64,000 nucleotides of DNA from Glandiceps talaboti (taxonomy: Eukaryota > Hemichordata > Enteropneusta > Spengelidae): NCBI RefSeq assembly GCF_964340395.1, contig NC_135552.1, positions 26,884,681 through 26,948,680 of the forward strand, written 5' to 3'. Under the pieces are notes generated by a model. The model ran no database searches and was not told where the DNA came from. It was given only the letters and a program-made list of their open reading frames with translations. Position numbers and translations under genes: made by a program. Positions 46,725 through 60,955 of this stretch are shown here, piece after piece. Every line of letters begins with the position of its first letter. Position 1 is the stretch's first letter.

Positions 46725-47755
46725 TGCATGGGTAAGGATGTTGTGGGGTGTTAACAGTTTGGTTGGGGATGTAATGTGAGGTTGAGGGTAAGGATGTTGT
46801 GGGGTGTTAGCAGTTTGGTTTGGGATGTAATGTGAGGTTGAGGGTAAGGATGTTGTGGGGTGTTAGCAGTTTGGGTGGGATGTAATGTGAGGTTGAGGGT
46901 AAGGATGTTGTGGGGTGTTAGCAGTTTGGGTGGGATGTAATGTGAGGTAGAGGGTAAGGATGTTGTGGGGTGTTAGCAGTTTGGTTGGGGATGTAATGTG
47001 AGGTTGAGGGTAAGGATGTTGTGGTGGGGGGTCAACAGTTTGGGTGGGATGTAATGTGAGGTAGAGGGTAAGGATGTTGTGGGGTGTTAACAGTTTGGTT
47101 GGGGATGTAAGGTGAGGTTGAGGGTAAGGATGTTGTGGTGGGGGGTCAGCAGTTTGGGTGGGATGTAATGTGAGGTAGAGGGTAAGGATGTTGTGGGGTG
47201 TTAACAGTTTGGTTTGGGATGTAAGGTGAGGTAGAGGGTAAGGATGTTGTGGGGTGTTAGCAGTTTGGTTGGGGATGTAATGTGAGGTAGAGGGTAAGGA
47301 TGTTGTGGGGTGTTAGCAGTTTGGTTTGGGATGTAAGGTGAGGTAGAGGGTAAGGATGTTGTGGGGTGTTAGCAGTTTGGTTGGGGATGTAATGTGAGGT
47401 AGAGGGTAAGGATGTTGTGGGGTGTTAGCAGTTTGGTTTGGGATGTAAGGTGAGGTAGAGGGTAAGGATGTTGTGGTGGGGGTCAGCAGTTTGGGTGGGA
47501 TGTAATATGAGGTAGAGGGTAAGGATGTTGTGGTGGGGAGGTCAGCAGTTTGGGTGGGATGTAATATGAGGTAGAGGGTAAGGATGTTGTGGGATGTTAA
47601 CAGTTTGGTTGGGGATGTAAGGTGAGGTAGAGGGTAAGGGGGGGTCAGCAGTTTGGGTGGGGATACAAGATGAGGTAGAGGGTAAGGATGTTGTTGGGGT
47701 TTAGCAGTTGGAGTGGGGATGTGAGGTGGGGTTGAGGGTATGGATGTTGTTGATC
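46725..47755. repeat. 1-kb G-rich minisatellite, ~57-bp unit, about 18 copies
   Basis: ggtaaggatgttgtggggtg, ttagcagtttggttggggat, gtaatgtgaggtagag repeat with variants (ttagc/ttaac/tcagc; gggtgg/ttgggg). Variants alternate in blocks, so higher-order units may exist. Confidence 0.97.
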
Positions 47756-47759
47756 ATGG

Positions 47760-49400
47760 TTCTGTCTCCAGAGTTTAGTGTAAATGGTTAGTTAGCTACT
47801 TTACATCAATACACAGCACAAAAGCTGACATTTGGTGCATTCTAACCTAAATCTACCCCACCAACAAACTTTTTACATAAGCCAATTTGTTGACGATTAA
47901 ACGTTATTAAACGTTCAACATTTCCATATATCTGATCTGAAACAGCCTTGTTTTATGACAGGTTGACATTTCAAGCTGTTTTAAAAGGATCCTTGTCTGT
48001 CAAAATGTATGGATGACTCTTACCCAAATCATATGCCATCACTTAAACTACTCTCATATTACAAATTGATGTTTTCCGTTGTCAACATGTATCATCTGTA
48101 CAATGCATTAGAACATGTAAAAATAATCCCATACTTTGTGTTTGTGGCTAACTACTGATGTCAAATAGAACTAGATAATATGATATATGTCATCTTTCAT
48201 ATCAGGTTCCCAGATCACCCCAAAATTGAAAGTCACACAAGAGCTTTGTTTATACCAGGCATCAAGGACAACTCTTTGTAAAGTCAATATAGTTTGATGT
48301 ATGTGATTGGTAGACCATGAAATAGAAACTGAACAAGTTCAACTTCAAACTAACATGCCTATCAAGTTACATATTTTTGAGGGTAAAGACCTGAACTGGA
48401 AAGTGGTAAAGGTCAGTTGTAATACTGTTGTGTATCAAGTTACCATGATTATTGATAGATTCAATGTCAATTTTGACTGTTTTTTTAAGTATTTGAGCTG
48501 AACTTGATCATTTTCTACTTCATGGTCTATAGATTCCCACAACTATAAAAGCAAAAAACACTATTAAAGTTAAAGCTCTTGTTATCATGGTCAAGCCATC
48601 TAAAATATAACCTGGTAGACAAGTACATGTAATTGTTGCAGTGTAATCCATACATACATGTTCAATTTTGAGCATCATTTGTATGACGCTATGTGTGTTG
48701 TAAGTCTCAGAGCCAAAGCATTTTTTGGAAGTGAATCACTCAAACTTGTTTCAAGTGTCTCAAATGAAACATTATGACAGCAGCCCATAGTAGTATAGCT
48801 CTGATGAAGACTTACACAAAAGTTTGTTATTCACTGCCAAATTTTTTTTTTCATGCATGAATTCAAATTTTTATTTTTTAATGACTGAGTCCTGGTGTAC
48901 ATTCATTCTCACATTAAAGTTCACCATCAAATAGAAAATGTAAAATTCAGTCAAGGAAAATACCAGTGACCTATGGTGGTACTTTGTCACTACTCGTCTA
49001 GCGTAGTGACAAACCCTTGAGTTCAACATTTAATAGTTAGTTTCAGTTATACAAATTATGCAGCACCAGTTTGTACATGCATTGGTAAATAGACGGTTAT
49101 TATAGAAACTGAACAAGTTCAACTAGAAGAGTTGTGTGTTGACTTAAATATTTGGTGGACAGACTGTGATATTAGTCTACATACTAAAAGTGTTGGCTCC
49201 TTTTCTGCAGTCTCGCAGGCCACCATATAGTCAGATCGCTTTCTTTAGTATGACATTCATCCTTACCACCGGCAGTGGTAGTTTGATGTTATTGGAGTTT
49301 TGATATAAACTTGATGACGTTATCGCAATCTTATGTGAACTACTCTGCAGTTCACCCTTTCCCCAGCAGGAGATGTAGCTAGATTTTCAGTAGAATTTGA
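47760..49400. other. Intergenic, nothing recognised
   Basis: A short segment (atagaaactgaacaagttca) occurs twice, at 48322 and 49104. No gene is supported. Confidence 0.5.
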
Positions 49401-49415
49401 CCATTTTATTATACG

Positions 49416-49632
<217 letters not shown>

Positions 49633-50457
49633 GACTAAGACTCTAAGAGTCCACACGGATGGTTTCTAGACTGACATGATATACAAGGATAAACACTGCA
49701 TCAGACAAGTTCAACCTCATTAGCTATGCACACAACTTACTTCTTTTATACTTGTGTAACCCATCCAATAGAAATGTGCAAGTTGGCAGCCATAGTAGTC
49801 ACGATATCCCTAAAACAGCAACCAAATGACTCACGAGTCAAAACTGTAAACTACACAGCATAGGTATAGTAGTAAAACCATTGAAATGACATGATTGGGT
49901 TTTTTGTCTTGTGGTGAATCATTCCAAGATTAAAGAAAAGTGTGTCCACCTTTTACCATTATGTAGGGTTCTCTTTTAGGGCAATCTAATATATGTGTGT
50001 GTTTCTCATTGTAACACCTTATAAATGGTTGGTCGGTCAGTCATTATAAAAAAGGAAAGATTAAATGTGTTTGCACATGTTAGTGATATAGTCATACTTT
50101 GGATTTGTAATAATCATACAAGTTAGACTGAATGCCTTAGAAATGACAATTTACATCCAAAAGAAACTACAAACATTTGGTTTCTTCAAAGTCACCTTGC
50201 TTAGTGATAAATGATAACTTTCACTCAGATAAACATTGTGGTGTTGTCATTGTACCATTATATTTTTTTCTAGTCAATCTGTAGAATGTGTCAATTTTTT
50301 GTGGTTGTAAAAGAAATACAGAGTTGGTTGGGTCATATAGAAATACAAGGGGTGCTGTAACCTACTTATGTCATACAGTTCATACATGGCAGTGATTTAT
50401 TCTGTGAAAATCAAGTCGTACTGGTGATGATACATTGCCAACAGAAAGGTAATGCTT

Positions 50458-50517
50458 GCATATGAATATGATATGCCACCACACTCTTATGAATATGATA
50501 TGCCACCACACTCCCAT
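50458..50517. repeat. 28-bp tandem duplication
   Basis: tatgaatatgatatgccacc acacact/cc occurs twice. Confidence 0.88.
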
Positions 50518-51649
50518 CTACATTAAAAGATGAGAACTATGCACCAAATCTCTTGCATTGACCTCTTTCCACGTTGAAACTCATTACTGTCACTAATAAA
50601 TACAAAATGAAGATTTAAGCCATTTTAGTTCTGCTATAATACAAAATGTAAGATTTATAAGTTGGGATAAATAAATAAATCACAGCAGAAAATAAGAATT
50701 CATTGTCATTAATGCATGCAAATTGAAATGGTTGTTCCTAGAATAAATCAAAACTCTGTCCTATGCACCATTTCATATTTATATGTAAATAAGCTACTGT
50801 GAAATGAAACCTGGAAATTATATGTGATTCTTATGACCTTTGAACTCTTATTTTGTATTCGTCTTTATAGAACCTTAAACTTTTTAGGACACTCATGAAA
50901 AATTTTAGTCACGAAAAAAATCTATATATTGCGTTAAAGTTAAAGAAAGGTACATGCAAGTTTATCAGAACCATCTAATAAGTGAAATCTGAGTTTGCAT
51001 TGAACATTGTGTTTGTACTGTTATGGTATTTTATACCCTTGTCTATATAGGTGACACAAAAGTTAGTAATAGTGATTTCACTACATCTTTTGTAGTCCTG
51101 ACTAACAATCCAGTTGAGATATATAATTTCTTTTAAATGTTATTCAAGTCTAAGTATGATCGCATAACTATTTATGTCCTCTTTCTACCAAGGGGGTATT
51201 TGTTTGTACACCAAGAGAAAGCTGAAACTTTCATGTGTTAGGGTTGGACACTTTCCATCCATACAGTACTGAAACAGATACACAGATGTGACATGCTTGG
51301 ATAAACATTCATAACTATGAAACTGGTATGCTACTTTCATTTACAATGGTTGTAAGTAATTGAGCATGTGTACAATACAACTACCACAAGTGTGTGTATA
51401 TTTGTTTAATGGAAATAGTCCTTCACTTCACAGTCAATAAAAAACTGTGTTCATTTCCATAGTATTATCACACCACTCTGTATGTTGTCCTGTACTCTGG
51501 GGAACAAATACTGTGTAAGTATAACATGGATTCCCAGCTCCTTAAAAACCAAATCCAAAACCAAAACCCCACAAGTGAACATTTTTTGGATGTGAAAGAC
51601 AAGATATGGCCATTTTTGACAACGTCAATAGCTGAGTAGAAACCATTTT

Positions 51650-51871
51650 TCTCATTATTATTATTATTAACTTTATTGCCATAAGTATAATAAAATTAGA
51701 ATATAGAACAGTGTACCTGTTGAACTACTATGTCAGTCACCCACTCTTGATAAATTTGATGAGCAAGACATTAAGACGCCTATCTTTGCAAGGCACCTTT
51801 AGTGTTCTTTTCTTGTTCAACACCTTTGAAAAATTATTGTTTATCAGGTTAAAGCACTTTATAAACATTTT

Positions 51872-51875
<4 letters not shown>
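51650..51875 (+). mobile_element. Possible non-LTR retroelement 3' end
   Basis: The segment ending aaagcactttataaacattt followed by a GATT repeat resembles 3' tails of LINE/SINE elements that end in short tandem repeats. No coding part is visible. Confidence 0.4.
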
Positions 51876-51942
<67 letters not shown>

Positions 51943-52052
51943 CTTATAGGTTGATGAACTGATTGATTGGTTGGTTGGTTGGTTGGTTGGTTGGTTGGTT
52001 GGTTGGTTGGATGGTTGGATGGTTGGTTGGTTGGTTGGTTGGTTGGTTGGTT
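51873..52052. repeat. (GATT)n and (GGTT)n tetranucleotide arrays
   Basis: GATT repeats at 51873-51941 and GGTT repeats at 51962-52052 with a short unique gap. Gives spurious frames rich in Leu/Val/Gly/Trp or Asn/Gln. Confidence 0.97.
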
Positions 52053-52850
52053 GATATTCAAGTGGACATCACACAAAGCACAGGAAGACCGACACTAAAC
52101 GTTACTTTTACATCGTTATTCCCAACTTCTCTGTGTACAGTTTTATTGCTTGGTCAGTGAATCTCTCTGATTGAAAACTTTAAATATATAGTATAGCATT
52201 AAATCTTAATATATCCTGCCGTCTCATTGCATTGTATTCACATCAATTATTCTACTTGAAAGAAGGATGATACAGTTGCCTGCTGTCTTTTTGCACATCC
52301 GTTATTCTAGTTTTAAAGACAACACTAGAGTTGCCTGCTGTCTTCTTGTACATCAGTTATTCTAGTTTTAAAGACATCACCACAGCTTACAGTTTTAAAG
52401 AAAGACAGGACACTATAGTTGTCCATACAACTTGATGGTTCTAGTCATGTACACACTGCAAATTCCTCAACTTCAAAGTGCTTCATACGCTAGTCTTAAC
52501 ATATTCATTCCGATACAAACCATTGACATAGCCTGAAAAAGACCCATTCATAATTTCCACTTGTAGTGAGTAGTTGATAAGTGGACCAGCAACTGGACCT
52601 TTCAGACTAAAAATGTAATATATTAAAAAATCTACTTTATTATACTCACAGGGTGGAACTCCAATATGTGCTTTAAAACATATAAAAAAAATAATATATG
52701 ATGAAATTTGAATAAAACTATTAAACCAATAAGGCTAAAAAGCAATTTTTTGAAATATGAATGGATGTGATTAGTTTTTCAAAGACATTAACACTTTAAA
52801 AACAATATGTTTTTATTGAAAATGAGTCTTGTAAATAACTACAGTAATAA

Positions 52851-52977
52851 TTACAACAAGTAACACTGAAGTAAAGCACTTTCTCTATGTGCTACACTCA
52901 TTCATAGCATTCACATTACAACAAGTAACACTGAAGTAAAGCACTTTCTCTATGTGCTACACTCATTCATAGCATCC
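52851..52977. repeat. ~64-bp tandem duplication
   Basis: acaacaagtaacactgaagt, aaagcactttctctatgtgc, tacactcattcatagcat occur twice in succession. Confidence 0.93.
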
Positions 52978-53104
52978 AAATCAAGTGTAAAAGTATACTG
53001 TTTCAATTGGTTTATTTACAATCCTAGCATGTGTTTTTTCTAATGTGGTCAGTTAGCAAATGAAACAGTATACCTTTACACTTGATATGGATGCTATAAA
53101 TGAT
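52964..53104. repeat. Inverted repeat with ~40-bp arms
   Basis: ttcatagcatccaaatcaag...tactgtttca at 52964-53004 is inverted as tgaaacagtatacctttaca...gatgctataaa ending near 53101. About 37 of 40 positions match. A foldback element or a replication-error palindrome. Confidence 0.8.
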
Positions 53105-53625
53105 TGTGGTACATACAGAAAACGTTTTACTTTGGTGATATGTACATAGTATGATTACCTAAAGTTTCTTTGAAAACTGATAAATGTTGAATCTGTTCAG
53201 ATTGCTAGATCTCAATCTTATTATGATGGTGTTAGTAAAGAAGGAGTGATGAAATAAAACATAATATAGTCTGCGTTTTGTACAATCTAGTGGGATTAAT
53301 TTGGCATCCAAATTATGAAAAATTACCACTTGCACACGATAGTAAGTCAGAAGTTTTCTACCTCACCAAAATATTTTGTCAACACCTTGAAAGTTTCTGT
53401 TCTGATGAATTAGATAAGTTAACCCAGGTTTCCATTCAGTAAATAAATTTGTTTTTGACAATGGTTGACTTGATAGTCCTCTAAGGACTACAGGAATGTT
53501 GTTTTATGACATTTTGGCATACAAATGAAAGGTATAACAATAGGTCATTTTGATTGTTCATAACATTCTCACAGTAATAAACCGCTAATTTTCAGGAATT
53601 GTGCCAAGGTTAGATGGCAATTAAG

Positions 53626-53915
53626 GTAGAAACTCAATTTAAAGAATGGCATGAAATTCACTGTCTTATCCTGTTCAAGTAGCAACCCAAGGTAAAGAAT
53701 GGCATGAAATTCACTGTCTTATCCTGTTCAAGTAGAAACCCAAGGTAGAGAATGGCATGAAATTCACTGTCTTATCCTGTTCAAGTAGAAACCCAAGGTA
53801 AAGAATGGCATGAAATTCACTGTCTTATCCTGTTCAAGTAGAAACCCAAGGTAAAGAATGGCATGAAATTCACTGTCTTATCCTGTTCAAGTAGAAACCC
53901 AAGGTAAAGAATGAC
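53626..53915. repeat. ~54-bp minisatellite, five copies
   Basis: gaatggcatgaaattcactg, tcttatcctgttcaagtaga, aacccaaggtaaa repeat with very few changes. Confidence 0.96.
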
Positions 53916-53929
53916 ATGAAAGTAAATGG

Positions 53930-56820
53930 TGTAGAGCATGGTATGGATTGAAAACTAGGGAAGAGGTAGACTTCACCTAGTTTTAGTAAGAATGGCCTGA
54001 AATCACTGTGCCCATCCTGTTCAACACCATGGCTTAGAACTGTTCATCCATACTTTGTGTAAAACACAGTAATTGGAACACAGTATGGATTTCAAGATAT
54101 TACTTTCACCACTAGGTATCAGAAGGAACTTTGTACCTTTAGGAAGAACAACCAGGGTTATGTTTAGTAGTGGTGTCACAGATCAGAAGCCCAGAGACTT
54201 GCCTTAGTATCACTATTTAAAGAAGCTCTCTACACCAAAGAACTTCTTAGAATAGTAACACCAAGATAAGTCTCTCTGCTACAAATCAAGTATAGACAGA
54301 CCACATCTATATGGAAACTTAATAAGTCTCTGTCAATACAAAATGAAATACTCAACACACCCATGAGTGTGAACATATTGAAAGTAACCCAAAGGATAGT
54401 AGGGGCAATGACTGTAATCTCACACCACTAACTATTTAGTGATCTGAGCTGTAATCAAATACAGGAAAGCTAGCTATCAATAATCAGAATCAAGGGAACA
54501 GCCTGAGGGAAACTTGATAATTTGACTGGGTCTGTCGTACAAAATAAAATAGCTATCAAGTAGGTAGAACTGAGGTAATAACTCTGTTAATGGACTTGAT
54601 ATGATCACAAACAAAATGGATGTTTTGGTTTAAAATATATAGTAAACAACACAACAGTTCAAAGAGAAAGTGATGACATTTGTACTGAGTCCAAGGTTGA
54701 ACAAAAAATTATATTCTCAATGAGGTAAATAGTATAGTGTTACCAAGGAGAATGATGTGAACATGAATGTTCATGGTCTCTGGGTTCATAAAGAATAAAA
54801 ATCTCAACTCATAGAATCAAAAGAATTTCTTGCATATCCTAAATTGTCACCGATATCAGCATTGTCAGAGGAATGTACTACCAAGACAAGGTTGTAAAGG
54901 AGATTAACTGACTATTAAGAAAGGAGTAGTTGTAAACAATTGTAGATTCTGTAAATAGCCAAGTTAAAGTACTTTAGTATCACTCAGCTACAGTGTAGTT
55001 ACTTCAAATGACACTATAAACAATGAAAAAAACATGATGACTTCTTTTACTACCATGATATTTATTTCATCGACACCAGCCATTGTTAAAGCTATCATCT
55101 AGTGCACATCTACCCAACTGTTTTCTTTTGTACACAGAATTGTTTAATGTTACCTTCAAAATAAATATTTACATTAGATTATGATAAAGATGACACTTGC
55201 AACAAAATAATTGACAAAGTTAAATCAATACGATTTATTAGTTCTGCCTTCAGTGTACAATTTAACTAGCTGTTTAACCTTGAAAGTTAAGTGTCACCAG
55301 GTGTTACATCAAGTATCAGTTGGTAGCTGGAATTGTTTTTTCTCTGTCATTTAGACCAGGACTTTATCTTTTAATCAGTTCACCTTATAAAGCAGTATGA
55401 TGTCCTTGGCCTTGTTCTGATACAGAATGATCAGTACACATATGTGTGCAACCAAGAATATGAACTTTGTGTTTCTTCATTAGAGCCTATACGTGATATG
55501 CCGTGACAGACAGTGAGTGGAAACCATTTTGAAAATGCAGCATGAAGCTATGATAGAGTGATGCAAGATTGACAGTTTAAACATTGATTTCTGTATTGAA
55601 ATAAAATTGTTAAATATAAGAATACCCCCAACCCATCAAGACAGATTTTAACATGACTGTGAACTCATTCCAACCTTCACTCCATGTAAAAGCCACTGGC
55701 ACCAAAGATCAAGTCTTGGAAGTATACAAGGAAAAAAACTTTTTCATTAGTTTCCTAAGCATCTCAATTTTGTTATATTTCAGGTGAAATAAACAATACA
55801 ATGTTTTGCACCATCTCATTTATTTACACTTGATCTTGACAGTGGTGTCCTAAGATATACATGTCTACATATGCCTCAATACTGTTTCTCAATTTCATGT
55901 AATTCATATGCTTTTGGTGCAATGATGGAAGGGATGTCTTGGCTACACCAACTAGACCTGCCATGGTTTTACTATCTTAAGCTTCTTTTCAACCCATGAA
56001 AAGCTACTAGCTTATGAGATTGTCACACCATGATAATAAGTTTCTTGATCATGGCCTGAGACCATACTCTGAGACACTTCATGGACCTCATCTGACGAGT
56101 GCTTGCACTGGGCACCAACAGAGGTTAGCTAGCTTCCATCCATGGCATTTTCCAGCTACATTCACCACTTTTCTTGTTCATTTCAACAGTCATAACTATA
56201 TTATGTATAACATCTCCCTGTCTTATAACTTGTTTATTATGACAACAGGATTCCAATTAGCAAGTGATATTCTAAATATCAATTACTTTACTATTGATCA
56301 GAAATAATTTAAAAGCAGAGACAGAAATATAAAAAAATAGTATCCTTTACAATCTTTAGACTGGTATCTCTGAATGAATGGGCTAGCAACTATGTTGATG
56401 TGTCAGACGATCAATTAAAATCCAACTTCAATATCGTGTATCCTCGTCTGAGTTTCTTTTCTCTATATTAAGGGAAAGCATTACGACTAAAGAAAATAAT
56501 CTAATCTTTCAGTTTTGTAAGAGTCTAACCAGACTGACTCATTTTCTATTTCATAGATGTCAATCTGGTGTTAATATTAGTCTCATGAATCATTTCAGAT
56601 TTATTTTCTCATTTTGTCAAATGTCATCGCACATATTTTAATTATTTCAGTTGTGAAAATACATTTTAAAGTTTGAAATTAGAAAGAAAATACAAGCAAC
56701 TAGTACAAAAATAACAAACCAAATGTGAAATTCTATGAAGTGGGTGAGAAAGTAGGAAACAAGAAAGGTTATTGTCCTGTGGCTCCTCCTTTACCTGTTT
56801 GTAATAGGAGAACTACTAAC
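53930..56820. other. Intergenic, nothing recognised
   Basis: A plus-strand open frame at 56014-56307 shows no known motif or splice context. The rest is AT-rich unique DNA. Confidence 0.45.
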
Positions 56821-56844
56821 AATGAGGAGTTTCTAACTGCCAAG

Positions 56845-57005
56845 GGAGGGGGGGGTTTGACCTGGAGGTGATTCTTTAAGCCAGAAGCAGCAGCCTGGAG
56901 GGGGTTCTTTGACTAAAACCTGACCTAGAAGGGTTATCTGACTAAAACCATATCCTAGAAGGGGTTCACTAAAAACCTGATCTGGAGGGAGTTCCCTAAC
57001 TAAAT
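56845..57005. repeat. Degenerate ~35-bp repeat
   Basis: cctggaggggttctttgactaaaa-type units repeat four to five times with length changes. Confidence 0.8.
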
Positions 57006-57179
57006 CTGTTATATTAAAACACATAAACAAATGACTTCAAAAACATCAATAGAAACAATCTAAAAATATTCATTTCATTTCAATATACAAGATTTTTACA
57101 CATTGTGAATAAACAAGAAACATCAACATTTGATGAGTGGTATTAGATTTTTCTATAAACACTCCTGTGAACATTACAA

Positions 57180-57740
57180 ATTGTTCTTTCTGTTCTGCCA
57201 AATCAAATGCAAGGTAAAAGTCAACTCAGGTCAACTTATTTTTAACTGTGAATTGTTCCACCAACAGATGATACATCTGATCAGTGTTGTTGTACACCAA
57301 AACCAATGAAGTCCAGATGCCAACAAATGTAATTATATAATCAAATGTTCAGAAGTGGTTACATCGGTAATAACTTAGTTATAATTGGGAGGTATCCTAC
57401 CAACAAATGCTATTGTCAGGACAAAGAGAAATAAACCTGTGAACTGGTCAGCCAAGAAATGCAAAATGCAATAATCAAGTCTAAAAGTGGTTAAATCTGT
57501 AATAACTTATTTATAGTTGTGACGTGTCCTACCAATGAATGCTATAGTCACAAATCTAAATCTTGATGTCTTAGTCAGAAACTAGGGTCACAATGGTCAA
57601 CTGTTCTACCAAAAATGCAAGTCAGAAGTATAAAATTGGTTATTTATTAATAATTGTGATGGAATTTAATCACCTTTGTACTTGCCAAGGTCAGTTGAAA
57701 ATAGTTTGAATGCTGAATACAAACTACTAGATTTAACAAG
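57180..57740. repeat. Degenerate ~120-bp tandem repeat, about four copies
   Basis: Recurring gtggttaaatctgtaataac, ttatttataattgtgacgtg, tcctaccaacaaatgctata. Copies are diverged and interrupted. Confidence 0.7.
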
Positions 57741-58797
57741 TAGTACCCTGCTATCTTATAACTGTGACATATATATGGTCACCTGTCCATATGCGGGTAG
57801 ATTTCAAGGTCTGCTGCCCCTGCCCTACATCACCTGATCACGTATGACAACAGCGTATCTGTTGCTATCAATCTGTTCCATACACTGTTGCATTGTGTAT
57901 TTCATATCCCTGGATTATCACATAATATGATGATAGATTGACGAGTGCACTTTACAATCCTCCACTTGTACAATTTATTTTGCGAATGATGCAATGTTTA
58001 AATTCTCGCTTTGGTTGTGCAGCAGCATGCTTTTGTATTGTCTAATGCAATAACAGAACCACATGATGTATTGCGAGTGTCAATGTGGCATATTTAGGGT
58101 ATTTACATGAGTACTTGGAGTTCTACTGTTGTATTGTCACAAGCAAAGCATTCAATTTATCATGAGTCAACTACACTTACACTCATTCATCATGTGATTC
58201 TGTTGTTTATACATATCATGTTCATCCAAAATAACAAATTTTGTAAAAATAGAATTGTGCATGATGTCATACACATAGAATGTCTACATGTTCATTTGTA
58301 TACAGGTATGCAATAATGTTTCATTAAACCCAGATCAATCATTCTTGATGACGTTAGATGCAAAATATCATGTCTGATATGGGGTGTTACACATCATGAT
58401 ATTCATGTTAAACGTCATGAGAAACTATCTTTCTGATGGGACAAGACACATCAATTCCAAACATAAACAAACATGAACAAACAACAATGGTGGCTGATCT
58501 CCAATGTTGATGTTATCGCGTATACCACAAAACTGAGACATCTTGGACAGTATTGATTCACCTGTGGGTTATCAATTTGGTGCAGCTATACACATAATGT
58601 GGTACAAGAAATGCACATGAAGCTGAACTTCTGACACCCTTATGTAAATTTGTATAGTGCAATAAAACAGAAAGAAATGCTTACAAGTGAAATGACGTAA
58701 TAGAGTTTAAACTATGTGACCCTGACTTTTATATATTTGTACACTTTTTTTTGTTGTATATGGGCTGGAGGCCTTGAAAATCAATAAACATATACAT

Positions 58798-58800
58798 GTG

Positions 58801-58844
<44 letters not shown>
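58798..58844. repeat. (TA)n microsatellite
   Basis: Uninterrupted TA run flanked by tacatgtgtatgta. Confidence 0.97.
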
Positions 58845-58845
<1 letters not shown>

Positions 58846-58849
58846 ACTC

Positions 58850-60855
58850 AAATTGCCAATGCAATCATGATTTTGACCTGTTGCTGTACTAAGTATGGAT
58901 AATATAACCTCTAACTAACACATGCAATGTCTATACATATGAATATATGATTGTATATATTGTTGAATATATTGTTGGGTGTCAAATCAGAGAAATAATA
59001 TTCCAGTTAAAGCTTGTAGTGGTTTAAGCATACTAATGCCATCCTTTGCTATTGACAAATTCAAACCTGGTATTTTTAAAGTAAAATAAAATGTTAATAT
59101 ATATTGAAGGATTAGATGACATAATCTAGTGTCATTAGTCTAAAATGCTGATAAATTCCTTATAATACGATCAACTGTACTAACAACACCAGAAGACAAC
59201 TTTAATCCCAACAAAGGCCTACATCTGCTTTAATCAGGTTTTATCCACAAAGTAATTTCACTTAATGATTAAAAAGGCTTACAAACTGAACTTGTACCAC
59301 TTGAACCAGCAACCAGTATTTAATACTGTTTTTAACTGCCTAACCACTGTTACATTGGCAATGATAGAAGACAAGTTTTTTGCAGCATGAATGCAAAAAT
59401 GATTTTAAAAATGCTTGCTATATGTAACACAAAAACATATCATTTCTATGTGGTATGTATTGCATGGTTTTATGCTCCAAGAAAGGTTTGTAAAATACCT
59501 GAACTGTTGTGGAAAGTCATAGAAAACTATCTTACTACCGGTAACACTTAGAAAATGACATTTTTGAAATGATCGTGAGCCATGAAACATTGAAAGTTGA
59601 CAAGTAAAGTTTGGATCATGACAAATGACTAAAAAACTGTTGGCAAGTACACCACTATAAATACCATCACCATCTGTTCAAAGTGTTTACACCTCAAAAG
59701 TGAAAGATGAAAGAATTTGCTGTATGTATGCTAATTATAAGAATGTTTTAGATATAAAAAAAATTCAAATCAATGAAATCATTAGCAGTTAATGTGCAAA
59801 TTTTCTGAAGTGGAAAACTGTCAAAATAGAAAAATAAAGCCTTTTTTCAACAAATAAGATTTTTGTGCTAACTTCTCAATATTATACAGAGTTGAGAAGT
59901 CCAAGAGAACATAATGTGACAGGTTCATCAGCTTTCAGCATGCATGTAGTATGTTAATATGGGAGCATGAACTTTTCTGCAACTTTTAGGTAACTTTTCA
60001 GTATGGATACTTATAATATTATTATCATACTAAAGCTACAAGGGTCCCTTACACACTACCAGTATTTGATGGTATAGATGAGTTGTACATGATGGCAATG
60101 GGCCAGACATCAAGGCTTCAATACTTTTGATCAGAAATAAATTTCTGTACATGCATAGACACGTATTATATGACTTCATAAACATGTTTTGTTTACGCTG
60201 ATGAGTGTTTATCAAAGTGTAAACAACATGATTCAGCATTAAGAAATTTTTTTTACAGCCATGATCTAAAAAATGTGTATTCGTTATAGTCATCACTGTT
60301 AAAGATATAGAGTGGTTGTTTATCAGAATAGTATCAGCTTTGTTTCTTTTGCTTCATCCTTTGTTTTTTCCATGCCCAGGTTGCCTGGTCAGTTCAGTGA
60401 TGCATGTTTAAAAACAATCAATATATTTTGACCTATTTGTTCATGTCCCATGACATATATTTTGATAAAATCAAATTTCTTTTGATTATTTGTTCATATG
60501 CTATGTAAAAGAAAGTACAGGAATGGAAAGCATTCCGAGTCAGTATGTCACCCCATTTACAAGCTAACAAAAACATCAGTTCAAGAACAATAAATTAAAG
60601 AAACAGCTCATCGATAAGTAATCTTAAAAGTGAAATCAACCCCCACCCACCCACCCACCTCACATTAATCATACCTAATATTGATGGCTTTCAATACTTG
60701 TCCAGCTTTAAACTAATTAGTCAAAACTGTGCAATTGTTGCTAGACATTTTCTGATCATTTTGTAATTAGCTAGGTCATCAGATATTCAACTGATGACTT
60801 CGCTTGACCTTGTGGTCAGTATTTATAGCCATGGCATGGTGAGATATTTGTCACC
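58850..60855. other. Intergenic, nothing recognised
   Basis: AT-rich unique DNA apart from a short CCCAC run near 60641-60658. Confidence 0.45.
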
Positions 60856-60858
60856 CCT

Positions 60859-60955
60859 CAATCAGACGTAATCAGTCCTGCCCAGTTGATTGTACTATAA
60901 GGCAACACACATCAGTCACACGTAATCAGTCCTGCCCAGCAGATTGTATTGCAAG
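60859..60955. repeat. ~50-bp tandem duplication
   Basis: cgtaatcagtcctgcccag followed by a variable ttgattgtacta-like tail occurs twice. Confidence 0.88.

Noticed and set aside
47977-48000. Possible Alba-like LLSKDP match for a last RPP25 exon
   Set aside because: The frame reads AVLKGSLS, with no acceptor and no wider similarity.
51849-52160. Asn/Gln- and Gly/Trp/Leu-rich frames
   Set aside because: Artefacts of GATT and GGTT tetranucleotide arrays.
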